A stretch of 64,000 nucleotides of DNA from Rhodomicrobium sp963817705 (GCA_963817705.1 CAWFPF010000003.1:62001-126000), one strand, 5' to 3'; positions 8,869-19,437 are shown, counted from the first letter of the stretch. Numbers and translations: made by a program. Notes: generated from the sequence alone by a model not told the origin.

Positions 8869-9861
8869 ATGCTGAGACGGACACTCCTGACGATCGCTTC
8901 GATCGCCATGTTGGCGGGGTCAGGTTACGGCGCCGATATCTCTATCCTCAACGCCTCTTATGATCCGACCCGTGAGCTGTATTCAGAGGTCAACAAAGCT
9001 TTCGCGGCGAAATGGAAGGCTGAGACGGGCGATACTCTGAGGATCAGGGCGAGCCACGGAGGCTCGGGCAAGCAAGCCCGCTCCGTTATCGACGGCCTCG
9101 AAGCCGACGTGGTCACCTTGGCACTCGCTTACGACGTCGATGCCATTGCCGAAAAAGGGCTGCTCGCCCCGGATTGGCAGAAGAAGTTCCCAGACCATGC
9201 CTCTCCCTACACGTCGGCCATCGTGTTTCTGGTGCGCAAGGGAAATCCCAAGGGCATCAAGGACTGGGAGGATATCGTGAAGCCCGGGGTTCAAATCATC
9301 ACGCCGAACCCAAAAACCTCGGGCGGCGCGCGCTGGAATTATCTCGCGGCCTGGGGATTCGCCCTCAAGAAATACGGCTCCGAGGATAAAGCAAAAGAGT
9401 TCCTGCGGACCCTCTATAAGCAGGTTCCGGTTCTCGATACCGGGGCGCGCGGAGCCACCGTCACATTCGTCGAGCGCGCTCAAGGCGATGTGCTTCTGGC
9501 CTGGGAAAACGAAGCCTACTTGTCGGTGCAGGAGTTCGGCGCGGACAAGTTCGAAATCGTGACGCCGTCCGTTTCGATACTCGCGGAGCCTCCGGTCGCC
9601 GTTGTCGATAAAGTTGTTGAAAGACGCGGCACCCGAGCCGTGGCGGAAGCCTACATCAATTTTCTGTATGGCAAACAAGGGCAAGAGATAGCGGCAAAGA
9701 ATTTCTACAGGCCACGCTTGAAAGAAGTCGCCGATACATACGCTGGACGGTTTTCCAAGACAAGTTTGTTTACAATCGACGAGGTTTTTGGCGGCTGGCA
9801 GCAAGCTCAAAAAAAGCACTTCGCCGAAGGTGGTATCTTCGATCAGATTTACGGACAATGA
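8869..9861 (+). CDS. sbp: Sulfate-binding periplasmic protein of the sulfate ABC transporter
   Basis: A 330-residue solute-binding protein, start at 8869 after GGGGATAG, with a signal peptide to about residue 20 (ending GYGA-DI). Family features include ILNASYDPTREL near the mature N-terminus, SHGGSGKQARSV, the phosphate/sulfate-type helix GGARWNY and DTGARGATVTFV. It captures sulfate or thiosulfate in the periplasm for the CysTWA importer encoded right downstream. It follows the DUF934 gene by 95 bases and probably belongs to the same sulfur regulon. Confidence 0.93.
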   Translation: MLRRTLLTIASIAMLAGSGYGADISILNASYDPTRELYSEVNKAFAAKWKAETGDTLRIRASHGGSGKQARSVIDGLEADVVTLALAYDVDAIAEKGLLAPDWQKKFPDHASPYTSAIVFLVRKGNPKGIKDWEDIVKPGVQIITPNPKTSGGARWNYLAAWGFALKKYGSEDKAKEFLRTLYKQVPVLDTGARGATVTFVERAQGDVLLAWENEAYLSVQEFGADKFEIVTPSVSILAEPPVAVVDKVVERRGTRAVAEAYINFLYGKQGQEIAAKNFYRPRLKEVADTYAGRFSKTSLFTIDEVFGGWQQAQKKHFAEGGIFDQIYGQ

Positions 9862-9961
9862 ATTTGGCCTCAGAATACTGACTTCCATGTCATAGTCTTT
9901 GTCTAAGGGAAAGTGCGTCTGGGGTTAGTCCCTGGACGCAGTCGTAAGAGGGAGCTAGCGA

Positions 9962-10804
9962 TTGGTGCACGCACCGTCAGCGTTAAACTTCAGGGCACCG
10001 AGCGTCATCCCCGGGTTTGGGTTGACGTTCGGGTTGACGCTGACGTGGATCGGGCTCCTGGTTCTGATCCCCCTCGCAGCCCTGGTCTGGCAGGCCTCGG
10101 CGCTGAGCGCGGCGCAGTTTTTCCAGATCGTCCTGGCTGACAGGACGTTGAACGCATTGAAGCTCAGCTTCGGCCTCGCCTTTGTCGCAGCCTGCGTGAA
10201 CGCCGTCTTCGGATTGACAGTTGCCTGGGTTCTGACGCGCTATGAATTTCCTGGACGCAAGCTTGCGGATGCCATCGTCGACCTTCCCTTCGCCTTGCCG
10301 ACAGCAGTCGCCGGCATTGCGCTGACCAGTCTTTACGCGCCAAACGGATGGATCGGCGGTTTATTGGCTGGCCTTGGCGTGAAAGTTGCCTTCACCCCGC
10401 TCGGCATTCTGGTGGCGCTGATCTTCGTTGGCTTGCCCTTCGTCGTCCGCACCGTCCAGCCGGTGCTGAGCGATCTCGATCCGGAACTCGAGCAAGCCGC
10501 GGCAAGCTTGGGGGCCTCCCGCTGGCAAACGCTGGTTCGTGTGATTCTCCCGAGCGTTCTGCCCGCGATCCTGACCGGCTTCGCGCTCGCCTTCGCACGG
10601 GCGATCGGAGAGTACGGCTCGGTGATTTTCATCGCGGGGAACATCCCTAACGTCTCCGAGATCGCGCCGCTCCTCATCGTCATCCGGCTCGAAGAATTCC
10701 GCTACGCCGACGCAACCGCGATCGCGACGGTCATGCTGGCCGCGTCTTTCATCATGCTTCTCATTATCAACCGGCTCCAGCGCTGGGCCGAATTGAGAGG
10801 GTGA
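9962..10804 (+). CDS. cysT: Sulfate ABC transporter permease CysT (CysU)
   Basis: A 280-residue inner membrane permease with six helices and the ABC importer EAA loop (EQAAASLGASRWQTLVRVILP). It pairs with CysW to form the sulfate channel. The start is non-standard: TTG at 9962 or GTG at 9965, both placed behind GAGGGAG; an ATG is lacking. Its TGA overlaps the beginning of the cysW coding region, so the two are coupled. Confidence 0.92.
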   Translation: MVHAPSALNFRAPSVIPGFGLTFGLTLTWIGLLVLIPLAALVWQASALSAAQFFQIVLADRTLNALKLSFGLAFVAACVNAVFGLTVAWVLTRYEFPGRKLADAIVDLPFALPTAVAGIALTSLYAPNGWIGGLLAGLGVKVAFTPLGILVALIFVGLPFVVRTVQPVLSDLDPELEQAAASLGASRWQTLVRVILPSVLPAILTGFALAFARAIGEYGSVIFIAGNIPNVSEIAPLLIVIRLEEFRYADATAIATVMLAASFIMLLIINRLQRWAELRG

Positions 10805-10809
10805 TGACC

Positions 10810-11709
10810 ATGGCGTTGGTTGAGGCCGCAAGCCGCGGCAGCGATGTGGAAGAGCCTGCGCGGCAGAACCGCGCGGCCCCGGCTAATCGGTCGCGTTCCT
10901 TTACCCGGGAACCGGCCATAGTGCGAATCGCTCTTGTGGCCGTATCCCTGTCGTTTATCGGGCTCTTCGTCGTGCTCCCGGTGATCGCCGTCTTCGTACA
11001 AGCCTTTGCAAAGGGCCTGCCAGCCTATTACGAAGCCCTTTCCGATCCCGATGCCCTCTCAGCCATACGGCTGACGCTGATCGTCGCCTTCCTGTCCGTT
11101 ACGTTGAACCTTGGTTTCGGGCTTGCCGCTGCCTGGGCGATCACCAAGTTCCGCTTTCCCGGAAAGACGCTCCTCATCACACTGATCGATTTGCCCTTCT
11201 CGGTTTCGCCAGTGGTCGCCGGCCTCGTCTTCGTTCTTCTTTTCGGACTGCAAGGCTTGGCCGGGCCATGGCTCCTGGATCACGGGATCAAGATCATCTT
11301 CGCCCTGCCCGGCATCGTGCTGGCGACCATGTTCGTGACCTTTCCTTTCGTGGCGCGCGAACTCATTCCGCTGATGCAGGAGCAGGGCACCACAGAGGAG
11401 GAGGCCGCGATATCGCTTGGCGCCTCCGGTCTTTCGACGTTCTTCCGGGTCACCTTGCCGAACATCAAATGGGCCCTGCTTTATGGCGTGCTGCTTTGCA
11501 ATGCCCGCGCGATGGGCGAATTCGGCGCCGTTTCAGTTGTGTCCGGCCATATCCGCGGGGAAACCAATACAATGCCGCTCCACATCGAGATCCTTTACAA
11601 CGAGTATCAGTTTTCAGCCGCCTTCGCCGTTGCCTCGCTTCTTGCGCTTCTCGCCCTTGTGACCCTTGTGCTGAAGACCGCGCTCGAACGTAAATTGGAG
11701 CGCACGTGA
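10810..11709 (+). CDS. cysW: Sulfate ABC transporter permease CysW
   Basis: A permease of about 299 residues with a longer polar N-terminus (about 40 residues), six helices and the EAA loop EEEAAISLGASGLSTFFRVTLP. GTG at 10801, ATG at 10804 and ATG at 10810 are all in frame; the last has the best spacing (9 bases) from GAGAGG. It forms a heterodimer with CysT. The stop overlaps the cysA start in a TGATG junction. Confidence 0.92.
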   Translation: MALVEAASRGSDVEEPARQNRAAPANRSRSFTREPAIVRIALVAVSLSFIGLFVVLPVIAVFVQAFAKGLPAYYEALSDPDALSAIRLTLIVAFLSVTLNLGFGLAAAWAITKFRFPGKTLLITLIDLPFSVSPVVAGLVFVLLFGLQGLAGPWLLDHGIKIIFALPGIVLATMFVTFPFVARELIPLMQEQGTTEEEAAISLGASGLSTFFRVTLPNIKWALLYGVLLCNARAMGEFGAVSVVSGHIRGETNTMPLHIEILYNEYQFSAAFAVASLLALLALVTLVLKTALERKLERT

Positions 11710-12785
11710 TGCACATCGATGTCCGCAAAGTCTACAAGCGCTACGGAAACTTCATCGCTCTGCGCGACGTGAGCCTTAACATCCAGAGCGGCGAGCTTCT
11801 CGCCCTTTTGGGGCCGTCCGGTTCGGGGAAGACCACACTCCTGCGCATTATCGCGGGATTGGATTGGCAGGACGAGGGCGAGATCTATTTCGGTGGTGCG
11901 GACGCCCTGCATCTCGATGTGAAAAAGCGTCATGTCGGCTTTGTTTTCCAGCATTACGCTCTGTTCAGGCACATGACCGTGTTCGAGAACATCGCGTTCG
12001 GGCTGAGAGTCCGGCCGCGGAAGGAGCGAAAGCCCGAGGCGGAGATCAAGAAGCGGGTGAACCAGCTTCTGGAGTTCGTACAGATTGGGTGGCTGGCGGG
12101 CCGGTACCCGAGCCAGCTTTCCGGCGGGCAGCGCCAGCGGGTTGCGCTGGCCCGTGCGCTCGCGATCGAACCGAACGTGCTGCTTCTCGACGAGCCCTTC
12201 GGCGCGCTCGACGCCAAGGTGCGCAAGTCGCTTCGCCGATGGCTGCGAGCGCTGCACGAAGAGTTGCATGTGACGTCCATCCTCGTCACGCACGACCAGG
12301 AGGAGGCGCTGGAAGTCGCCAACCGTGTCGTCGTCATGGGAGGCGGCCGCATCGAACAAGTCGGCACACCGGATCAGATTTACGACGAGCCTGCCAACTC
12401 GTTTGTGTTCGATTTCATCGGCGAATCCATCAAGCTTCCGGTGACGGTAGAGAGCGGCGCGGTCTGGCTCGGCACGCAGCGCTTCGCCGAGAACGGACAC
12501 CTAGAACCTGGTCCCGCCCAGCTCTTCGTCCGGCCGCACGATCTGAGCTTCGGCGAACCGTCGCTTGCGCCTTTGCAGGGCGCGGTGCGATCCGTCCGGC
12601 GCGTCGGGTCCGCCAATATCGCCGACCTCACCTTGGAACTGACCGGGGGCAAAATGACCGTCGAGGCGGCGCTGCCTCCTGGATGCTCCTTGAGGGCCGG
12701 CGACAGCGTGGGCGTGACGCCAAGCCGGTACCGCATTTTCGACCGCCCGGCCGGAGACATGAAATCGCTGAGTGCGCAGGGGTAA
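11709..12785 (+). CDS. cysA: Sulfate ABC transporter ATPase CysA
   Basis: A 358-residue ATPase that powers sulfate import. It has a Walker A (GPSGSGKT), a Q-loop (FVFQHYALF), the signature LSGGQRQR, a Walker B ending LLLDEPFGALD, and the H-loop (LVTHDQEEAL). A TOBE-like regulatory domain occupies about residues 240-345. The ATG overlaps the cysW stop by one base; GTG at 11706 is a possible alternative. It is the last gene of the sulfate transport operon. Confidence 0.94.
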   Translation: MHIDVRKVYKRYGNFIALRDVSLNIQSGELLALLGPSGSGKTTLLRIIAGLDWQDEGEIYFGGADALHLDVKKRHVGFVFQHYALFRHMTVFENIAFGLRVRPRKERKPEAEIKKRVNQLLEFVQIGWLAGRYPSQLSGGQRQRVALARALAIEPNVLLLDEPFGALDAKVRKSLRRWLRALHEELHVTSILVTHDQEEALEVANRVVVMGGGRIEQVGTPDQIYDEPANSFVFDFIGESIKLPVTVESGAVWLGTQRFAENGHLEPGPAQLFVRPHDLSFGEPSLAPLQGAVRSVRRVGSANIADLTLELTGGKMTVEAALPPGCSLRAGDSVGVTPSRYRIFDRPAGDMKSLSAQG

Positions 12786-12853
12786 TTTGCGGCCTCTCCG
12801 GAACCAGTCTGCCGCAGCAGTGTAGGACTCCTGGAGCCAGGGAGAGCACCGCG

Positions 12854-13261
12854 ATGCAACTCAATCCATACCTGTCGTTCGATGGCCGCTGTGAAGAGGC
12901 CTTCCAATTTTACGAGAAACTCCTCGGCGGGAAGATCACGGGCCTGATGCACTACGAAGGCTCACCCGCCGCGGAGCATGTGCCGCAAGAATGGCGCAGC
13001 AAGATTATGCATGCGAGCCTCGACGTGGGTGGGACGATCCTGATGGGAGCCGATGCGACGCCGCGCCATCATGCTGAGCCAAAGGGTTTCTCAGTCTCGC
13101 TGAGCGTAGAAAAAATTGAGGAAGCGGAGCGGGTGTTCAACGCGCTGGCAGAGCGTGGCAAGGTGACGATGCCCATGCAGAAGACCTTCTGGGCCGCCCG
13201 CTTCGGCATGGTAACGGACCGGTTCGGCATCCCTTGGATGATCAATTGCGAGCATGAGTAG
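12854..13261 (+). CDS. VOC-superfamily protein, PhnB type
   Basis: A 135-residue protein of the glyoxalase/bleomycin-resistance (vicinal oxygen chelate) fold. It opens with the PhnB-type pattern NPYLSFDGRCEEAFQFYEKLLGG and ends with FGMVTDRFGIPWMINCE. GGGAG lies about 8 bases before the ATG. PhnB-like proteins are common and mostly uncharacterised; the metal ligands are not obvious here. It lies 68 bases after cysA but probably is an independent gene. Confidence 0.85.
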   Translation: MQLNPYLSFDGRCEEAFQFYEKLLGGKITGLMHYEGSPAAEHVPQEWRSKIMHASLDVGGTILMGADATPRHHAEPKGFSVSLSVEKIEEAERVFNALAERGKVTMPMQKTFWAARFGMVTDRFGIPWMINCEHE

Positions 13262-13297
13262 AAACGCTCGAACCCACCCCGTCCTTCTGCGCTTTTT

Positions 13298-13401
13298 GTC
13301 ATGGCCGCCCTTGAGGCGGCCATCCAGCACAGAATGAAATGCTTCCGGAACAGGGATTTGTGCCCCTTTCGATGGATGGCCGGGTCAAGCCCGGCCATGA
13401 C
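13298..13401. repeat. Palindromic intergenic repeat, family A (two hairpins with terminal inverted repeats)
   Basis: The element begins GTCATGGCCG and ends CGGCCATGAC. Each end forms its own hairpin (GGCCGCC..GGCGGCC and GGCCGGG..CCCGGCC), with about 45 bases between. The sequence type is very common between genes of Hyphomicrobiales. Partial relatives occur at 44546-44573 and 60270-60349. Confidence 0.75.
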
Positions 13402-13448
13402 TGTGCTCCGGAATGGGTTCGATGAGGGCTTCGCAGCGGTACAGGCTC

Positions 13449-13877
13449 CTAAAGCAAACCCAATTCCAGCTTAGCCTCGTCGCTCATGCGGTCCTGGGTC
13501 CAAGTGGGCGTCCAGACGAGCTTGACGAGCACGGCACTCACGCCCGGAACCATCGACGCGGTTTGCTGAACCTGCCCCGGCAAGGAACCGGCGACTGGGC
13601 AAGCGGGCGTCGTCAACGTCATCTCGATGTAGATGAGGCCATCCTTCCGCGCGGCCACTTCGTAGATCAGGCCGAGATCGACAAGATTGACCGGGATTTC
13701 GGGGTCGCGCACGGCCTTCAGCGCGTCCAGCACCTCCGCCGCCAGCGCCGGATTGCCCTCCCCCATGTCGGGGCGCGTTACCTCGGGTACACGTGCGGAG
13801 CCGGTGACAAACGGGTCGGGTTCAGGCGCGGTTGCGGCGCCGGGCGCAAAATCGGTGGGGGCGTCGATCCGGGACAT
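13449..13877 (-). CDS. sufT: SUF Fe-S assembly protein SufT (MIP18/DUF59 family)
   Basis: A 142-residue protein. The start at 13877 follows GGAGTAGAGG. After an unstructured Pro/Ala N-terminus, residues from about 45 carry the DUF59 pattern: LDALKAVRDPEIPVNLVDLGLIY, then TLTTPACPVAGSLPGQV with a Cys, and the C-terminal VWTPTWTQDRMSDEAKLELGLL. SufT helps mature Fe-S proteins. It is the last gene of the suf cluster, five bases after sufU. Confidence 0.88.
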   Translation of the reverse strand: MSRIDAPTDFAPGAATAPEPDPFVTGSARVPEVTRPDMGEGNPALAAEVLDALKAVRDPEIPVNLVDLGLIYEVAARKDGLIYIEMTLTTPACPVAGSLPGQVQQTASMVPGVSAVLVKLVWTPTWTQDRMSDEAKLELGLL

Positions 13878-13881
13878 GCCT

Positions 13882-14346
13882 CTACTCCGTCTTGACCGTG
13901 CCGCCCAAGGCACCGCCCTTCACTGCCGCCTCGAACGCGTGCCAGGCAAGCGTCGCGCATTTCACCCGGGCTGGGTAGGCTTTCACACCCGTCAGCGGTT
14001 GGAGTCTGTCGCTGTCGTCTTCGAGCGATGCGGGCAGCGCGATATCCTCGCCGGTCGTGACCTTGGCGTGGAACGCCTTGAACATCGCCTCGGCTTCTCC
14101 GAGCGTCTTTTCCTTCAAGATTTCGGTCATGAGGGAAGCGGACGCGGTCGAGATCGCGCATCCCTTCCCAACGAAGCTGGCATCGGAAATAACATCCCCA
14201 TCGAGTTTCAAGAACACCGTCACCTTATCGCCGCAGAGCGGATTATGGCCATGCGCCAAATGGCTAGGGTCTTCGAGCGCGTGAAAATTCCGCGGATTGC
14301 GGCCATGGTCCAGAATGATGTCCTGATAAAGTTCGCGAAGGTCCAT
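13882..14346 (-). CDS. sufU: Fe-S cluster scaffold/sulfur acceptor SufU
   Basis: A 154-residue IscU/SufU-like protein; ATG at 14346 follows CAGGGGC. Conserved metal/sulfur residues are visible: Cys in NPLCGDK, Cys in GKGCAIS, and Cys in RVKCATLAWHAFE. The 20-odd residue insertion around TTGEDIALPASLEDD between the second and third Cys marks SufU rather than IscU. It should accept sulfur from SufS. The gene lies 13 bases after sufS. Confidence 0.9.
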   Translation of the reverse strand: MDLRELYQDIILDHGRNPRNFHALEDPSHLAHGHNPLCGDKVTVFLKLDGDVISDASFVGKGCAISTASASLMTEILKEKTLGEAEAMFKAFHAKVTTGEDIALPASLEDDSDRLQPLTGVKAYPARVKCATLAWHAFEAAVKGGALGGTVKTE

Positions 14347-14359
14347 GATGCCCCTGAAG

Positions 14360-15611
14360 TTAAGCGCCGAATAGGCTCTGCGCGGATTTGACGGCGGCCA
14401 CAAGGGCGTCCACGTCGGCCTCGCTCGAATAGATGCCGAAGGAGGCGCGGGCCGTCGCCGCAACGCCAAGCTTGTCCATCAGCGGCTGCGCACAGTGATG
14501 CCCTGCCCGGATCGCGACTTTCTCTTGATCGAAGATGGTTGCGAGATCGTGGGGGTGGATGCCCTCGACCACAAAGGAGACGGCGCCCAGGCGGTGTGCC
14601 CCTGCAGGAATGACGGTAACGCCCGCGGTTTCAGACAACCGCACGACTGCGTAATCCGTCAGGGCCTCTTCATGCTCCTGGATTGCATCGCGCCCCACGG
14701 ATTCCATGAACTGCAGCGCGAGGTCCAAGCCAACGGCACCGGCGATGTCGGGTGTGCCCGGCCTCGAACCGGGCGGGCGGCGCCTGATAGGTGGATTTCT
14801 CGAAGGTCACGGTCTCGATCATGTCGCCGCCACCCTGCCATGGCGGCATAGTTTCGAGGATAGTACGCTTGCCATAAAGCACGCCGATCCCGGTCGGTCC
14901 ATAGGTCTTGTGGCCGGAAAAAACGTAGAAGTCGCAGTCCAGGGCCTGCACATCGACAGCCATGCGGGGCGCGGCCTGGCAGCCATCGATCAGCACCTTG
15001 GCGCCGGCGGCATGGGCAAGCTGCACGATGGTTTCCACGGCCACGGCGTGGCCGGTGACGTTCGCAACATGGGTTATGGAGACAAGCTTCGTGCGCGGGC
15101 CAAGCGACTGCTTCAACGCATCGAGGTCAAGGCCGCCGGCCTTGTCGATGGGCACGATGACAAGCTCAATCCCGATCCGGTCGCGAAGAAACTGCCACGG
15201 CACGATATTCGAATGATGCTCAAGCTCGGACAGCACCACTTGGTCGCCGGGCTCCAGAAAGGCGCCGCCCCATGCCTGGGCGACGAGATTGATGCCCTCG
15301 GTCGCGCCTCTCACGAAGACGATTTCGGAGAGATCGCGCGCATTGAGAAACCGCCGCACGGTCTCGCGCGCAGCCTCGAAGCGCTCGGTGGCGCGCACGC
15401 TCAAATCGTAGGCGCCGCGATGCACATTCGCGTAATCCTGGCGGTAGAAATCCGCGATGCCGTCTATGACCGCGCGCGGCTTTTGCGCACTCGCGGCCGT
15501 GTCGAGAAAGACAAGACCGGGATGGTGGTGGAATACTGGGAACTCCCGCTTGATATCGTTCGGCTGGAGCGCGAGGCGCAACGCGGGCTTGAGCACCGGG
15601 CCCCAGGTCAT
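14360..15611 (-). pseudogene. sufS: Cysteine desulfurase SufS interrupted by a one-base frameshift
   Basis: Two overlapping frames together make one full SufS. The first (from ATG 15611) holds the N-terminal fold and the PLP lysine in FSGHKTYGPTG; it goes out of frame after ARFEAG. The second frame continues correctly as DLALQFMESVGRDA and contains the active-site Cys loop RAGHHCAQP down to the stop at 14360. Removing one base (an extra G at about 14756 on the plus strand) restores FEAGTPDIAGAVGLDLA, the normal family sequence. SufS supplies sulfur for Fe-S clusters and is normally essential in suf-only bacteria, so either the sequence has an error here or another desulfurase compensates. The ATG overlaps the sufD stop by four bases. 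Confidence 0.88.
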
Positions 15612-17035
15612 GGCGTGTCCCCCGCGCCGTCAAGCCAACGCCGGACCTGGCGCGTGAGGTGCGCAGTCAACTCCTGGCTCAGGTTGGCGGCTTCGATGGC
15701 AGATGCCGCGAACGCCTCGACCAGCATGGCCCGCGCGGTGCCTTCGTGAATGCCGCGCGCCCTCAAATAGAACAGCGCGCTCTCGTCGAGATCGCCAACC
15801 GTGGCGCCGTGGCTGCACTTCACCTCGTCCGCAAAAATCTCAAGCTCGGGCTTGGTATCGACGGAGGCCTTGGGGCTGAGAAGCAGGTTCTGATTGAGCT
15901 GATGGGCATCGGTGCCATCCGCGCCGGGCCGCACTGTCATCTTACCCAGAAACACGCCATGCGCATTCCCGTCGATCACGCCCTTCAAGACTTGGGAAGT
16001 CTGACAGTTCAGCGCCCGGTGATCGACGAAGGGAGCGAAAGTCGCCTCCTGATCCCCCCGAAGAAGATAAGCGCCGTTGATAGCCACAGTCGCGGCTTTT
16101 CCGGCCGAGGCAATGTGGATGTCCTGCCTCGACAGCCGGGCGCCCAGCGTCAGCACGAAGGTTTCATAGCGGGCGGATTCCGCCACCGTTCCACGCGTCA
16201 GCGAAAGGTGGATCGCCTTCTGCGCCTCATCTTGTATTTTGACGTGCGTGATCGAGGCTCCGGGGCCAACGGAAACGGCCGTCACGGTATTCGTCCAGCC
16301 GGCGCCTGAGCCCGTGGCTGTGTCCACGATGGTGGCTTTGCTGCCGGCGCCAGCGTGAATGACGTTGCGAAGGTGGAAGGCGCGTGCGCTGGGCGAGTCC
16401 CCAAAGTGGATGACTTCAATGGGCGTTTCGAGCACCACGCCGGGCTCGATCGAGAGCACGAAGCCATCGTAAAAGAAGGCCGTGTTGAGCGAGGCGAAGG
16501 GTTGTGCGCCGGAGTCCTCGCTTGCGTCGAACGCCGCTTGCGCCAGTTCGGGATGCCGTTCGAGGGCTTCGGCCATTGAGGCGAGGAAGACGCCTTCGGG
16601 GAGGCTTCCGGTGTTCGAAAGCTCTTTCGAATAGCGACCGTCAATCAGCACAAGGCGATGCGTTTGGCCGCCCAAATAGGAGGAAGCGAGCTGGGAGGGT
16701 GGGAAGCCGCTTCCTCCTTCCGCCGGGAGGATGGCGCCGGCGGTGAGTGGCCGCAAATCGGTGAAGCGCCAGCTCTCTTGTTTCCGCGTTGGAAACCCGA
16801 GTTCGGCGAAACGCTTCATTGCGGCCTTCCTGTGCCCGGAGAGCCAAGAGGGCTCCACCTTGTCCGGGCGAGTCTGAAAGGTGTTGACGTATGCATCGAC
16901 GTTGGAGAAGTCCCCCCTCATCCTGTCCTTCTCCCCTAGGGGAGAAGGGACGCTTGTTCTGACGTCCTCTCTCCCCTCGGGGAGAGAGACAGAGTGAGGG
17001 GGCCTTACGACGGTATCTTGTTTGGCTCTTGTCAT
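15608..17035 (-). CDS. sufD: Fe-S assembly scaffold subunit SufD
   Basis: A protein of up to 475 residues with the SufD beta-helix core and the conserved tail containing DEVKCSHGATVGDLDESALFY, LRARGI and the terminal helices. It forms the SufBC2D complex. The start is uncertain: ATG 17035 (10 bases after the sufC stop) would make a palindromic repeat at 16912-17004 part of the protein, coding a Pro/Arg-rich stretch; ATG 16921 lies inside the repeat, which provides its own AGAAGGA ribosome site five bases upstream. The conserved sequence begins only after both (from about NVDAYVNTFQ). Confidence 0.9.
   Translation of the reverse strand: MTRAKQDTVVRPPHSVSLPEGREDVRTSVPSPLGEKDRMRGDFSNVDAYVNTFQTRPDKVEPSWLSGHRKAAMKRFAELGFPTRKQESWRFTDLRPLTAGAILPAEGGSGFPPSQLASSYLGGQTHRLVLIDGRYSKELSNTGSLPEGVFLASMAEALERHPELAQAAFDASEDSGAQPFASLNTAFFYDGFVLSIEPGVVLETPIEVIHFGDSPSARAFHLRNVIHAGAGSKATIVDTATGSGAGWTNTVTAVSVGPGASITHVKIQDEAQKAIHLSLTRGTVAESARYETFVLTLGARLSRQDIHIASAGKAATVAINGAYLLRGDQEATFAPFVDHRALNCQTSQVLKGVIDGNAHGVFLGKMTVRPGADGTDAHQLNQNLLLSPKASVDTKPELEIFADEVKCSHGATVGDLDESALFYLRARGIHEGTARAMLVEAFAASAIEAANLSQELTAHLTRQVRRWLDGAGDTP
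16912..17004. repeat. Palindromic repeat, family B, within or at the 5' end of sufD
   Basis: Begins with CCCCCTCATCCTG, contains TTCTCCCC..GGGGAGAA and CTCTCCCC..GGGGAGAG hairpins and ends GAGTGAGGGGG, so the two ends are inverted copies. Relatives lie at 17859-17961, 24651-24740 and 30939-31097. This copy sits between the sufC stop and the conserved part of sufD. Confidence 0.75.
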
Positions 17036-17045
17036 GACGGGCGCC

Positions 17046-17804
17046 CTATGCCGCGTCGCTGAAGTGCGCGTAACCGCGCTCTTCAAGCTCGCCGGCGAGG
17101 CTCTTATCGCCAGACGCGACGATCTTCCCGTCGGCCAGAACGTGCACATAGTCTGGCGCGATGTAATCGAGGATGCGCTGATAATGGGTGATGAGCAGGA
17201 TCGCCCGCCCCGGATCGCGGAGTTTGTTCACGCCGTGCGAGACTGCGCGCAGGGCATCGATGTCGAGGCCGCTATCGGTCTCGTCGAGGATCGCAAGCTT
17301 CGGCTCCAGCATCGCCATTTGGAAGATTTCGTTGCGCTTTTTCTCGCCGCCTGAGAAGCCCACATTCACGGGGCGATGCAGCAAATCCTCCTTGATGTCG
17401 AGGAGGCCGAGCTTCGTTTTCACGAGCTTTAGGAATTGCGCGGCATCGAGTTCCCGTTCGCCGCGTTCCTTCCGCGTTGCGTTCAAGGCCGCGCGCAGGA
17501 AGTACATGTTATTCACGCCCGGGATCTCGACGGGATACTGGAAGGCAAGGAAAATGCCGGCCCTCGCCCGCTCGTCGGGACCGAGCGGCAGAAGATCCTG
17601 GCCCTGATACAAGACTTCGCCTTCGGTGATCTCGTAGCCGGGTTTCGCCGCCAGCACGCTCGACAGCGTGCTCTTGCCCGCGCCGTTTGGCCCCATGATC
17701 GCGTGCACCTCGCCCGCTTTCAGCGTGAGGTCAATTCCCTTCAGGATCTCACGTCCGTCCGCGATGCGCGCGTGAAGATTGCGGATTTCGAGGATGTCGG
17801 TCAT
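17046..17804 (-). CDS. sufC: Fe-S assembly ATPase SufC
   Basis: A 252-residue ABC-type ATPase with Walker A GPNGAGKST at about 38-46, Q-loop (FLAFQYPVEIPGV), the SufC-specific signature FSGGEKKRNEI, Walker B ending AILDETDSGLDIDAL, and the H-loop (LLITHYQRIL). It drives the SufB-SufD scaffold. Placed between sufB and sufD as in most alphaproteobacteria, although a repeat of about 100 bases separates it from sufB. Confidence 0.95.
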   Translation of the reverse strand: MTDILEIRNLHARIADGREILKGIDLTLKAGEVHAIMGPNGAGKSTLSSVLAAKPGYEITEGEVLYQGQDLLPLGPDERARAGIFLAFQYPVEIPGVNNMYFLRAALNATRKERGERELDAAQFLKLVKTKLGLLDIKEDLLHRPVNVGFSGGEKKRNEIFQMAMLEPKLAILDETDSGLDIDALRAVSHGVNKLRDPGRAILLITHYQRILDYIAPDYVHVLADGKIVASGDKSLAGELEERGYAHFSDAA

Positions 17805-17858
17805 GAGCGGGCTGCCCTTTGATGTGATGCGATATTTTTGAAAAAGCAGACGGAACTG

Positions 17859-17961
17859 CCCCTTACCCCAGCTCTCTCCCGCGAGGGGAGAGGGGGCAGG
17901 CCGAAGCCGTTGTGAAGGCGTCCCTTCTCCCCTTGCGGGAGAAGGCCAGGATGAGGGGGCC
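17859..17961. repeat. Palindromic repeat, family B, between sufB and sufC
   Basis: Holds CTCTCCC..GGGGAGAG and TTCTCCCC..GGGAGAAGG hairpins with inverted ends (CCCTTACCCCAG and CAGGATGAGGGGG). It splits the suf operon at the sufB-sufC junction and may affect message processing or stability there. Confidence 0.75.
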
Positions 17962-17982
17962 TTTTGCTAAAAGCCATAGCCA

Positions 17983-19437
<1,455 letters not shown>

